Positions 16,452 through 25,302 of a stretch of DNA of 64,000 bases are shown here, one piece after another (the first letter of the stretch is position 1; every line of letters begins with the position of its first letter). The translations under genes were made by a program, and so were the position numbers. The stretch is taken from contig NZ_CP104877.1 of NCBI RefSeq assembly GCF_025452095.1, forward strand, positions 2,170,001 through 2,234,000, given 5' to 3'. Under the pieces are notes generated by a model, which saw nothing but the letters and a program-made list of their open reading frames with translations, had not been told where the DNA came from and did no database searches. Source of the DNA: Paenarthrobacter sp. JL.01a (lineage in GTDB: Bacteria > Actinomycetota > Actinomycetes > Actinomycetales > Micrococcaceae).

Positions 16452-18694
16452 GCTACGGCCTCCCAACCCAGGATTCGCGCCATCGTTTCCAGTGCGGGCC
16501 GTGCCGCGGCCAAGTCCATGCCGGCATCGCCAACAGCATCCCTTGAGGAAGTACCGCGGCTTATTTGCTCGCCGATCTCGCGGCGTTCCGGACGGCTGAA
16601 AGCAGAAAACGTTCTGCGCAGCAGCGGCAGGACGTCCTCGAAGACGTCGTCACGGACTCCGTCCACCCATTCATCCACCAGTTTCAGGAGCCTCGGGTCG
16701 TGGATCAGTAACGTGGCGTCGCCGGACAGGAGCCCGTCCAGCCACGCGGCGGCCTCCGGCGCAGGCGTCGCGACGGACAGCCGACGGCTCAGGCCCGCCG
16801 CGACATCCTCCCGGCCCAGTAACCCGGCATCCAACAGCAGACGGGTGGCGCGGCCCGCTACGGAGCCGTGGATTTTGTCTGAGTGCGCTACGCCGCCCAA
16901 CGCAGTGTGCCAATCAAGCATCGGCAGTTCCGGTACCAGCGTCATGCCGTCCTGGGCCGAATCGATGGCTCTGCGCATTGCGGCAGCGGCGTCGTCGTCG
17001 AGCCCGGCGCATGCTGTCGGCAGGCCCACGCAGGCACGTAGCACTGTGGCCTCAAGGATCTTCCGGACGTCCCGGACATCGACACCACGCACATTTCCGT
17101 ATCTGCAGGTGCGGGCCAGGGGAGCGATGGTCTCCAGGAGGGGCGGAACGTCCTGTTGGAGTGCTGTTCGGGCGGCCAAAGCGGTGACTACCCCGGCTAT
17201 GCCTTCGGGGAGATCGGCCAGGAGGCACGCTTCCAGCAAGGCACCCATTGCAGGCAGGCCTTCCGCGGCCTGGGCCTGTTCGGATACGAAAGCCGCCGCG
17301 GCGGTGGCAACGGTGGTGCCGTATCTGCTCGCTTCAACCAGTGAAACGGCCAGCTCGGGCCTCCACTGAAGCTTCCATGCCTCTTTGAAAGTGCCGGTGG
17401 TCCTGCCGGTCTCCGTCGGCACGCCCCACGCCACTCCAACCAGTGCCAGGCGATGCAGCAGCACCGAGCGGGCCAGTTGGTTCGGTTTGCGGAGGTCGAG
17501 GACCATGACCTCCTCCATTGCGCTTGGCTTCATGCGCAGCTTGCGCTGGTTGGCGGTGAGGTCGGCAAACAGGGGAAGCGTGGGAACGGAGTCAGGAACG
17601 CTTCCCAGCTCGGATCCAACGGTGAGGTCCCGATGTACAAGTGCCAGGGGAAGAGCAGAGCCGTCGCAGAGGACAGCCTGGGCGGCGTCGTCCAGTTCGG
17701 GAAGTCCTGGACTCGGTCTGCCACGCACTGCCGCCAACGCTGTGGCCATGCGGCTGGCCTCCACCACGGACGCGGTGGAGGCATCCAGGTTTTGCTCCCG
17801 CAAGGCGTGGGCTACCCGGACCAGCCAGGTGGTGGCGACATCGCTGGCAGGATCCTTCGACATCCAATGGGAGAACAGGTGCTGGTACCACCCTGGTGCT
17901 GCAACACCTGCTCCGTATCCGCTGTCCAGGCTGAGCCGGTCCGAGGTCCAGGGAACCCATGTGACAGACACCTTGATTTTGGGGAGGCCGGACAGGACCT
18001 TGTTGTCTGCTGCGGAGGATGGAAAGTCCGCCGGTACCAGGGCAGGGGCATGGTAGGCGCCGCAGATGACGGCGATCCGTTCATGGTCCTCCCGCATGGC
18101 GGCCCGCAGAATACGCCGCATGGCCGCTTCCCGACGGTTGTTTTCGACGACGTCCGGATGGTCTTCCGGGCGCTCATCCCGTGCCCGGATCTCTTTTATC
18201 GCCTCGATGAGCGACTCAAAGCGTTCGGCAGGGTCCGAACTGCGGTGCTCCACGGCATCTTCCCACCAACGCTCCGCATCGCTGTAGCCGGCAGCGTTTG
18301 CCAGAATGCCGATGGCGTCGGGGCGGTACCCCTGCTCTGCCGGGCTGACGGCTTCTGCTTCGGAAGCGGCCCTCAAGGCCAAGGAATTCGCGGCAGGGAG
18401 GTCCAGCGCGCGGACAGACGTCCCTGTGGACAGAGCCCAACGGATGGCCACCCATTCCGGCGAAAAAGCTGCCATGGGGTAAAACGAAGCCAACCGGGGT
18501 TCGTCCACCGCATAGATGAGCCCGGCAACAGGGGGAAGCATGTCGGGGTTGTTGATAAGGGGAATGATCTGGTCGAGTTCCGGAGGCCCTTCCACCAGCA
18601 CCAGGTCAGGACGCAGCGTTGCCAAGGCCTCGGACACCGAGTGGGCCGAACCTGGTCCGTGGTGCCGGATACCCAGGACGTGGACCTCTGTCAT
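16448..18694 (-). CDS. DUF5682 protein with two GxxH motifs (YehM-like, Tiki/EreA-ChaN-like)
   Basis: A 748-residue protein. The N-terminal domain has GIRHHGPGSAHS at 8-19, LVLVEGPPE at 31-39, ENNRREAAMRRIL near 184-196 and VICGAYHAPAL near 209-219. Paired GxxH motifs with an EGP segment and an R-rich helix are the pattern of the Tiki/TraB/EreA-ChaN superfamily, which includes metal-dependent proteases and erythromycin esterases. This suggests hydrolase activity (inference). The remaining ~500 residues are helical. It is fourth in the SWIM-DUF5691-MoxR-DUF5682-VWA operon; ATG 18694 overlaps the MoxR stop by 4 nt. Confidence 0.82.
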   Translation of the reverse strand: MTEVHVLGIRHHGPGSAHSVSEALATLRPDLVLVEGPPELDQIIPLINNPDMLPPVAGLIYAVDEPRLASFYPMAAFSPEWVAIRWALSTGTSVRALDLPAANSLALRAASEAEAVSPAEQGYRPDAIGILANAAGYSDAERWWEDAVEHRSSDPAERFESLIEAIKEIRARDERPEDHPDVVENNRREAAMRRILRAAMREDHERIAVICGAYHAPALVPADFPSSAADNKVLSGLPKIKVSVTWVPWTSDRLSLDSGYGAGVAAPGWYQHLFSHWMSKDPASDVATTWLVRVAHALREQNLDASTASVVEASRMATALAAVRGRPSPGLPELDDAAQAVLCDGSALPLALVHRDLTVGSELGSVPDSVPTLPLFADLTANQRKLRMKPSAMEEVMVLDLRKPNQLARSVLLHRLALVGVAWGVPTETGRTTGTFKEAWKLQWRPELAVSLVEASRYGTTVATAAAAFVSEQAQAAEGLPAMGALLEACLLADLPEGIAGVVTALAARTALQQDVPPLLETIAPLARTCRYGNVRGVDVRDVRKILEATVLRACVGLPTACAGLDDDAAAAMRRAIDSAQDGMTLVPELPMLDWHTALGGVAHSDKIHGSVAGRATRLLLDAGLLGREDVAAGLSRRLSVATPAPEAAAWLDGLLSGDATLLIHDPRLLKLVDEWVDGVRDDVFEDVLPLLRRTFSAFSRPERREIGEQISRGTSSRDAVGDAGMDLAAARPALETMARILGWEAVA

Positions 18695-19803
18695 GTCTGG
18701 CTGGCGGATTCGAGATCGCGGCAGGCCCGGTAGAGGTCCTTCCATTCGGGCCGGTTGCGGACGACGGTTTCCAGGTACTCCTGCCAGATCACACGGTCTT
18801 GAACGGGATCCTTGACGACGGCGCCTACAAGGCTGGCCGCGACGTCGTCGGCCCTGACAGTGCCATCACCGAAGTGGGCTGCCAGGGAAAGCCCGTTGGT
18901 CATCACGGAGATCGCTTCGGCCGTGGACAGCGTGGCAGAAGGTGACTTGATAGTGGTCCGTTGGTCCTGTGTAACGCCGGCGCGCAGTTCCCGCATCACA
19001 GTGACAACCCGCCGGATCTCCGACAATGCAGCCAGATCCGCGGGCAGTTCCAGTGCCTCGCCCAGGCTGCGGACCCGGGTGGTGACGATCTCCACTTCCT
19101 GGTCGATGCTGTCCGGCAGCGGCAAGACCACAGTGTTGAACCGGCGTCGAAGCGCCGAGGAGAGGTCGTTGACGCCTTTGTCCCGGTTATTTGCTGTGGC
19201 GATGACGTTGAAACCCTTCCGGGCCTGTACCTCTTCATTCAGCTCCGGGATCGGCAGGGTCTTCTCGCTGAGGATGGTGATCAGGGAGTCCTGCACATCG
19301 GAGGGAATGCGCGTCAGTTCCTCCACCCGCACCAGGCTTCCTGTTTCCATGGCCCGCATGACAGGTCCCGCTACCATCGCGGCGCGGGATGGACCTTCGG
19401 CCAGCAATCGCGCGTAGTTCCATCCATAACGCAGTGCTTCCTCGGGTGTTCCCGCGGTGCCCTGTACCACCAGCGTTGATGAACCGGAGATGGCTGCCGC
19501 CAGATGCTCCCCGAGCCATGTCTTGGCCGTTCCCGGAACGCCGAGCAACAGGAGGGCCCGGTCGGTAGCCAGGGATGCCACCGCGACTTCCACCAGCCGC
19601 TCCGAACCGAGATATTTCGGGGTGATCTGCGTTCCATTAGCCAGCGTTCCACCCAGGATGTACTTGGTGACAGCCCATGGCGACAACTGCCAGCTGGGCG
19701 GCCGCGGGCGGTCATCAACAGCGGCCAACGCGTTGAGTTCATCAGCGAACGCGTTCTCTGCGTGGGCGCGAAGAACATCGGTTCCGTTCTGTGGATCTGT
19801 CAT
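18691..19803 (-). CDS. MoxR-family AAA+ ATPase (YehL-like)
   Basis: A 370-residue AAA+ protein. Walker A GVPGTAKT is at 88-95, Walker B-like VRVEE at 158-162, sensor 1 IATANNRD at 201-208 and the arginine-finger region ALRRRF at 217-222. MoxR ATPases remodel or activate target complexes together with VWA proteins, here the last gene of the operon. The start ATG 19803 overlaps the DUF5691 stop (ATGA). The in-frame upstream extension to 20031 lies inside DUF5691 and is rejected. Confidence 0.9.
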   Translation of the reverse strand: MTDPQNGTDVLRAHAENAFADELNALAAVDDRPRPPSWQLSPWAVTKYILGGTLANGTQITPKYLGSERLVEVAVASLATDRALLLLGVPGTAKTWLGEHLAAAISGSSTLVVQGTAGTPEEALRYGWNYARLLAEGPSRAAMVAGPVMRAMETGSLVRVEELTRIPSDVQDSLITILSEKTLPIPELNEEVQARKGFNVIATANNRDKGVNDLSSALRRRFNTVVLPLPDSIDQEVEIVTTRVRSLGEALELPADLAALSEIRRVVTVMRELRAGVTQDQRTTIKSPSATLSTAEAISVMTNGLSLAAHFGDGTVRADDVAASLVGAVVKDPVQDRVIWQEYLETVVRNRPEWKDLYRACRDLESASQT

Positions 19804-21239
19804 CGGAAGGCCTCCGTCAAGGATTGTCTGAATGATTGGTATTGGACGGCGTCGCGGAGAACCCGACGCCGGGCGGCGTCGTCGTCTGTCCGCTCCAACA
19901 AGCGCCGGCACGTCGCCGTCGCCTCTGCTGGCAACGCCGTGGGAAGGACATCTGAGAGCATCGAAGCCAAACGGCCCCCCTCCTTGGTGGAGATGACCGC
20001 GAGAACAGCCTCTGCCAACGCAGTACCCCATGGTTGGGGGAGCCCGCGCAGTAAATAGGCCAGGGCGACGGGTTCTTCCCCGCCGGTCTGGATATGCCGC
20101 ACCAGCCAGCGCTCACGCTCCCCGGCAGGCAGGCAATGCAGCAGCCGGGTATCGGTCCTGATGGTGAGCAGGGCCCGGACCCATTCCAGGTTGTTGCGGC
20201 CGGCGGCCGCTGAAGTCAGGGCGTCCAGGATCCTCGGCTCGTCTTTGAGGAGGGCTGCCGTCGCTTCCGGACTGCGGCCCGAAACCGAGGTCCAGACCTC
20301 CAGCGGTGCACCCGTAATGATGGTCTCGAGCCTTCCCAGACGGTCAGGTTCACCATTGCGTGGTTGCGGCGCGATTCCGTCCCGCAACGCTGATGCGTCC
20401 GGATCCGGTGGAAGGTCGATGTCGAAGCGCTTGTTAAGCAATCCCTTGACGTGCAGCAATGGCAGCAGCCTGTCGGCCATCCGGCGGGCACGGGCACTTT
20501 CTGGCAGCTGGTCCAACAGCTCGGCTGCAACTTCGCGCACGCTTTTGGCTTTGTCGTCCAGGCCCTTCTCAAACAGTGCCTCGTCCTCATCGCGGAGGTC
20601 GGTGCCCAGGAGTTTCATAAGGTTGGCACGCGTCCGGGCGCTAAGAGCATTCCACTGCGTGGACAGTTGCCCGCGGGCTGCTGCCACAGGGTCCACTGGG
20701 GTATCCGCTGCAAGGTCCACTGAGGCGTCAACGTGCCCGGGTTCTCGCCGTTCCGGCCGGGCGGACCATGATGGGCTGACCTCTTGGAGCCATCGCCCCC
20801 GTGTCCCAATGGCAGGCTCCAATACCCTGAACACGGAGGACGTGTTTCCGGCTATCGTGAACAACGCCGGAAGCAAGCGGTGGGGGACCCGGCGTCGTGT
20901 TTGTGCCGCGAAGCCCAGCCAGTCCACCAGCAGCTGGTTCCTGAGGTCCAGTCCCACAGGAGGCTGATTGAGCAGCAGTTCCAGGAGCCGTGCCGCTTCG
21001 CCTGTAGCCTGCGGCTCAGCATCAGGTGGTGCCGGCAGCACCTGAAGCCCGGGAGCCAACGGTGCGGGCGTCCGTGCCGCCCGTCCAACCATGTCCGCCA
21101 GCGCGGCCTGGTCAAGAAGGGCTTCTTCCCGTGACAAACCCTCGGGGGCGCGGAGACCGAGTTCCGGGGGCAGTACGGGAGCCTCGTGGCGTCCGGATCC
21201 CACCAGGGCGGTTGTTCGAAGCTCGTCAGTCCATCTCAC
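19800..21239 (-). CDS. DUF5691 helical-repeat protein
   Basis: A 479-residue protein rich in helices, with HEAT-like stretches (for example DKAKSVREVAAELLDQLP and LASMLSDVLPTALPAEA) and no catalytic motif I can see. The N-terminus begins RWTDELRTTALVGSGR. DUF5691 proteins occur almost only in MoxR/VWA/SWIM operons like this one and may be a scaffold. It starts with GTG, overlapping the SWIM gene stop by 4 nt, and ends by overlapping the MoxR start by 4 nt. Confidence 0.85.
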   Translation of the reverse strand: MRWTDELRTTALVGSGRHEAPVLPPELGLRAPEGLSREEALLDQAALADMVGRAARTPAPLAPGLQVLPAPPDAEPQATGEAARLLELLLNQPPVGLDLRNQLLVDWLGFAAQTRRRVPHRLLPALFTIAGNTSSVFRVLEPAIGTRGRWLQEVSPSWSARPERREPGHVDASVDLAADTPVDPVAAARGQLSTQWNALSARTRANLMKLLGTDLRDEDEALFEKGLDDKAKSVREVAAELLDQLPESARARRMADRLLPLLHVKGLLNKRFDIDLPPDPDASALRDGIAPQPRNGEPDRLGRLETIITGAPLEVWTSVSGRSPEATAALLKDEPRILDALTSAAAGRNNLEWVRALLTIRTDTRLLHCLPAGERERWLVRHIQTGGEEPVALAYLLRGLPQPWGTALAEAVLAVISTKEGGRLASMLSDVLPTALPAEATATCRRLLERTDDDAARRRVLRDAVQYQSFRQSLTEAFR

Positions 21240-22543
21240 GAGGTCACCACCGTCCCGTTCACGACGACGGCCAACGGGCGGATCCGTCCGTCCTCCAGCT
21301 CGCCAAAAAGGTCCACTTCTTGGCCCCCCGTTAGAGCCAGGAGCGCGTCAAGTGGGGCGTCAACCAACGCAAGGGCATGGCCAGGGGAGTCGTAGATCCA
21401 GCCGCTGCCTTCCGGACTGACCTTCACGCCGGCCAACAGCACCGGGTGGCGGAGCCGCCAAGGCGAAGCTGCCACCGCGGTGGACTCGTTCTCAAGGGCT
21501 TGGGCGATGGTGCAGCCATCGCCTAGCGTTGTTGCCACGCCCTGAGGGTTGATGGGGCCGGTGAACCTGGCGCGTTGAGGTGCCGAACCCGGGTAGCGGG
21601 CCACTGTCGCCTCAAGAAGGGCGCCGGAGAGTTGCGGGGTGGCAAGGCCTTGGCCCTGCGCTGCAAAATCAAGAACGACGACGACAGTTCCCTCGGGTGA
21701 CCTCAGCCAGGTCCGCTGCTGCTGGAGTCGGCCGTCGTCGCTTCTGTGCGCACCCAGGACGAGCCACGGTCCCGGCAAGGACTCCGACTCCTGGATTTCG
21801 GACGATGGGGTGGCCCAGCCGACTGCTGCCCTGAGATCGGCGAACTCATCGGGGGCAAGACTGTCCTTCTTGGCCCATGCCTTGGTCAGGGCCCACCAGC
21901 GCCCGAGGGTCGTCAGCAGATGATCAGCCCAATCAGTTCTCCCATGAACATCCGAAGCCATCTGCCGCACTTGTTCGGCCACTCCGGGGAGCTGGGCATC
22001 CACCAGGCGTGCCGCCACGCCGTCCCACCACGAATACGGTTGCTTCCGTGCTGCCGCTAGTCCGGTTCTCACGATATCGGTCAACCAAAGGGCGAAGTCG
22101 GCCATCCCGGCATCCATCAGCTCCAGCCGTGCTGCAAGGCGTTTCGCTTGTGCCTCGGGATCCGTAGCTTGACCGGTCTGTCGCCGCTCCTTGGCTGATG
22201 CCCTGTCGGCCCGTTGCGCTGCCCACTCCTGGGCAAAATCGGCGGTGTCGGTTGCGGGCCCGGCTGCCTCGCCGCGGGCCCACAGCAGAAGCAGCGCCAA
22301 GGCGTGCTTGCAGGGGAATTTACGGCTCGGGCATGAACACCGGTAGGCAGGGGCAACAACGTCAACGCTCACCTGATAGGGCGTTTTGCCGCTGCCCTGG
22401 CATTTGCCCCACACCAAAACATCACTGCTGCCCGACTCCGACCACGGCCCGGGGTGCGCGAGCTTGCGCGCAGCAGCCAGTGATGATGCGTCAGGAGCGG
22501 CACTGATGACTCTCTCTTCGCTCCAACGCCCCATGATGTTCAT
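21236..22543 (-). CDS. SWIM zinc finger protein (YehQ-like)
   Basis: A 435-residue first gene of the operon. The SWIM signature is YRCSCPSRKFPCKHALAL, with C69, C71, C78 and H80 as zinc ligands. SWIM fingers bind DNA or proteins. The C-terminal two thirds are alpha/beta without a recognised domain. ATG 22543 (MNIMGRWSEERV) was chosen; GTG 22564 would add seven residues. The last codons overlap the DUF5691 GTG start. No dedicated regulator is next to the operon. Confidence 0.87.
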   Translation of the reverse strand: MNIMGRWSEERVISAAPDASSLAAARKLAHPGPWSESGSSDVLVWGKCQGSGKTPYQVSVDVVAPAYRCSCPSRKFPCKHALALLLLWARGEAAGPATDTADFAQEWAAQRADRASAKERRQTGQATDPEAQAKRLAARLELMDAGMADFALWLTDIVRTGLAAARKQPYSWWDGVAARLVDAQLPGVAEQVRQMASDVHGRTDWADHLLTTLGRWWALTKAWAKKDSLAPDEFADLRAAVGWATPSSEIQESESLPGPWLVLGAHRSDDGRLQQQRTWLRSPEGTVVVVLDFAAQGQGLATPQLSGALLEATVARYPGSAPQRARFTGPINPQGVATTLGDGCTIAQALENESTAVAASPWRLRHPVLLAGVKVSPEGSGWIYDSPGHALALVDAPLDALLALTGGQEVDLFGELEDGRIRPLAVVVNGTVVTS

Positions 22544-22644
22544 TCTGCCTGACGGCTCCGACACTTTTGCGCAGGCTCCCTGCGGGCCATGGTCCGCCTC
22601 GAATGCTCCGCCGGGATTCTGAACTGCGGGTCAGGAAAAGACAA

Positions 22645-22678
22645 GGCCCGGATACCCCCATGTGCGGGTATCCGGGCC
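22645..22678 (-). terminator. Rho-independent terminator of the DUF3100 operon
   Basis: A perfect 13-bp stem (GGCCCGGATACCC / GGGTATCCGGGCC) with an 8-nt loop, 20 bp past the DUF3100 stop. On the minus strand the stem is followed by TTGTCTTTT, so it would terminate the RpiR-to-DUF3100 transcript. Confidence 0.8.
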
Positions 22679-22697
22679 GGAACCAATCAAGGGCTTG

Positions 22698-24068
22698 CTA
22701 GTGCCAGAGTCCCAAGGCAAACTCCGCGATGACCGTCGACAGCAGGAAGGATGCGGTGATCGCGACAAGGCCAACCGGGACGATCTTCCACCCAATATTG
22801 CGCAGGAGGGGGATGTCCTTGCCGAGAGAAAGTCCTGCCAGTGTCAGCATGACCGTGGCGATGGACAGGAAGTCAACGGTCTTGACGGCCTCGTTCAAGA
22901 CGCCTGAACCGAAGAACCATGGGCTGGAGATGTAGGCGCCGATGGTGGTGATGAAAACGATGGCAGAGATCTTCTTGGTGATTTTCGCCAGGAAGATACT
23001 CACGAGAACCAGGGCCAGCATGATGCCGTAGCCGGCAACAATCGACAGGCTCAGGCTCTTCGCGGCCACGGCAGCAGTGCCAATCCCCAATACCGTGAGG
23101 ACGGACAAGGAAAGCCAAAGCGGCAGCTTCATCGCAGCCGAGGACTTTGCCACCTCTTCCCTGAAACGTCGGTTTTCTTCTGCCTGGAGTTCGTCCCTCT
23201 CGAGCTCAGCAGTGCTGCGTGTCACGGGTGCGGCGCCGGCGGCAACTCTCTGCGGTTCCTTGTTGCGGGTGAGGAATTTATAGAACCTGTCGGCCACGGG
23301 CAAGGCGCTGTAGATCCCAACGTAGACGCCCAGGATGGTGGTGATGAGATTGGAGACTGCAGCCATGCCGAGGATGGCTTCCTGGTCTCCCGGGTAAGCC
23401 GCGATGATGCTGGCTGCCGAGGCTGCCATCATGGAGCCCGACCCCACGCCCGCGCCCATTGCCAAAGCCAGGGGATCGAAGATCTTCCAGTTGGCCACCA
23501 AGGACGTCAGCAGTGTGATGAAGACGGCGCCGAAAAGCGTGCCGAAAACGTACATCGCCAGCACACCGCGGTACTGATCGGAATCCGGACCGTACTTTTC
23601 GGAAACCATCGCAAACGACGGTTCGCGGTCGAGGGAGAACGTGGCGCCCACGGTGGCCTTGCCCATTCGCAGCAGGACAGCCAGCGGCAGTGCCAACACA
23701 ATGGTTCCCAACAGGTGGCCGACCTCTTGCAGAAGCAACGCGGGACCGGCCTTAAGGAGGCTCGGCAGGCTCGGTCCGATGTTGAAGGCGAGCCTGGCAA
23801 CGAGCAACAGAACGGCGACGCCGACCAAGGCGGCCGCCACGCGCTGGAGGTCCAAGCCCAGCGGCTTGAACTTCTGGATGGAGACAAGCAGTCCGAGAAT
23901 CAAGCCCCAGACCATGGGGAAGATGATGATCGCACCAATGCCAAGATCAATTTTGGCCTGGCCGATGAACTGGACTGCAAGGGCGATGACAAACGCCAGC
24001 GCGGCAATCGGAAGCGTAAGCCGTGTTCCGGCTACGTCCCTCCGCGCGGTTTCAGTGCTGGTGCTCAT
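22698..24068 (-). CDS. DUF3100 membrane protein, putative transporter of a catabolic operon
   Basis: A 456-residue polytopic membrane protein with about 11-12 hydrophobic segments. A charged cytoplasmic loop near 290-320 is rich in E and R (STAELERDELQAEENRRF). The glycine/serine-rich MGAGVGSGSMMAASAASI near 200-217 resembles substrate-binding re-entrant segments of transporters. DUF3100 proteins have no proven function, but they lie next to M20 peptidases; here the ATG overlaps the M20 gene stop. It probably imports the amide substrate or exports a product. Last gene before the terminator. Confidence 0.8.
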   Translation of the reverse strand: MSTSTETARRDVAGTRLTLPIAALAFVIALAVQFIGQAKIDLGIGAIIIFPMVWGLILGLLVSIQKFKPLGLDLQRVAAALVGVAVLLLVARLAFNIGPSLPSLLKAGPALLLQEVGHLLGTIVLALPLAVLLRMGKATVGATFSLDREPSFAMVSEKYGPDSDQYRGVLAMYVFGTLFGAVFITLLTSLVANWKIFDPLALAMGAGVGSGSMMAASAASIIAAYPGDQEAILGMAAVSNLITTILGVYVGIYSALPVADRFYKFLTRNKEPQRVAAGAAPVTRSTAELERDELQAEENRRFREEVAKSSAAMKLPLWLSLSVLTVLGIGTAAVAAKSLSLSIVAGYGIMLALVLVSIFLAKITKKISAIVFITTIGAYISSPWFFGSGVLNEAVKTVDFLSIATVMLTLAGLSLGKDIPLLRNIGWKIVPVGLVAITASFLLSTVIAEFALGLWH

Positions 24069-25291
24069 GATGTTGCTTCCTGGGTAAGGGCTTCACGGCG
24101 GTAGGCGGCCTTGATGAAGCGTTCTCTTTGCTGGGGATTGTTTGCAGCACCCGCCACTGTCCAGGCAAGCGCAGCCGCTGCCTCGAACATCAAGGCGTAT
24201 GCCTCGGGAGTGTTTGCAACAGCTGCGAAGCCGTGCGAATGGATGGGTACATTGGCGCCGGGAATGCTCAACCACGGATGCAGGGAAGGGATGACCTGGG
24301 AAATGTTGCCCATGTCCGTTGAGCCACCACCCATGCCCGCAGCCGGCGAAGTGTCCTTGCCGAAGGCTCGCATGGCTTCGGTCCAATGTGCAGCGAGTTC
24401 GCCGTCTTGGATCAGCGGCTCATAAAGCGGCTCCGCAGCCGTGATCCGGAGGGTGGTTCCTGTGGCAAGAGCCGCGCCCTCAAAGCAGTGCTTGACCCTT
24501 TCGAGCAAGGCCTCGTACTCAGGGAGCGTAAAAGCACGGCATTCGAACGGAACCACCGCGTGATCGGGAATGATGTTGGTGACGTGGCCGGCCTCCGCAA
24601 CGTAACAGGCAACGCGGTGGTCTCCCGGAATCTGTTGGCGAAGCAGTCCAATGGCGACCTGGCTCAGTACGGCGGCGTCCCCGGCATTGACCCCCAAGTG
24701 CGGGGCAGCGGCTGCGTGGGCCGCCTTGCCGGTAAAGACGGCCTCATAGCGGCCCACAGCCTGGGCAGTGGTACCAGCGGGGTTGTACGTCACGCCGTCC
24801 TGAACGGGATGGACCATCAACGCCAGCCCAACACCGTCAAAGGCACCCCGCTCGAGCATCAGTACCTTGCCGCCGCCATGCTCCTCGGCGGGAGTCCCGA
24901 TCGCCTTCAACGTAATGCCCAGCTCGTCCACATGGGGGAGCAGAGCCAGCGCAGCAGCCACGGAGGCGCCAGCTATGAGATTGTGTCCGCACGCGTGCCC
25001 TACCGACGGCAGCGCGTCGTATTCAACGCACAGGGCGACCGTGAGTTCACCCGTCCCCGCACTCGCGGTAAACGCCGTTGCCAAGTCGGCCGTGCCGAGG
25101 GCGACGTCAAAGCCGCCCTCCGACAAGAGGGAAGTAATGGCCCCGGCAGCCCTGACTTCTTCGAAGGAGACTTCCGGATGGGCGTGCAGGTTCTCTGAAA
25201 GGGACTGTACCCTGGGTTGCCAGGCTGCGACGCCGTCCTTCAGTGCCTGCCGCAGCACGTCAGGGGAGGACGTTGGGTTGGTGATTTCCAT
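24065..25291 (-). CDS. M20-family amidohydrolase (AbgB / PM20D2-like)
   Basis: A 408-residue metallohydrolase. It has HPEVSFEE near 40-47, SVGHACGHNLIAG with metal-binding His residues, and PAEEHGGGK with the catalytic glutamate pair; GGGSTDMGN lies near the C-terminus. This is the M20D layout of p-aminobenzoyl-glutamate and N-acyl-amino-acid amidohydrolases. The start ATG 25291 has AGGAA upstream; the extension to 25534 lies in the ALDH gene. It is 11 nt after the ALDH stop. It probably hydrolyses an amide whose products feed the operon's two dehydrogenases; the substrate is unknown. Confidence 0.88.
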   Translation of the reverse strand: MEITNPTSSPDVLRQALKDGVAAWQPRVQSLSENLHAHPEVSFEEVRAAGAITSLLSEGGFDVALGTADLATAFTASAGTGELTVALCVEYDALPSVGHACGHNLIAGASVAAALALLPHVDELGITLKAIGTPAEEHGGGKVLMLERGAFDGVGLALMVHPVQDGVTYNPAGTTAQAVGRYEAVFTGKAAHAAAAPHLGVNAGDAAVLSQVAIGLLRQQIPGDHRVACYVAEAGHVTNIIPDHAVVPFECRAFTLPEYEALLERVKHCFEGAALATGTTLRITAAEPLYEPLIQDGELAAHWTEAMRAFGKDTSPAAGMGGGSTDMGNISQVIPSLHPWLSIPGANVPIHSHGFAAVANTPEAYALMFEAAAALAWTVAGAANNPQQRERFIKAAYRREALTQEATS

Positions 25292-25302
25292 GATTCTTCC
25301 TC

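Noticed and set aside
17453..18733. A 426-codon plus-strand frame opposite the DUF5682 gene
   Set aside because: Shadow of a coupled operon gene; no ribosome site or conserved motif.
15255..22543. Calling the MoxR/VWA operon a magnesium- or cobalt-chelatase or a gas-vesicle system
   Set aside because: No chelatase D/H subunits or gas-vesicle genes are present; DUF5691, DUF5682 and SWIM partners point to the yehLMPQ-like module instead.
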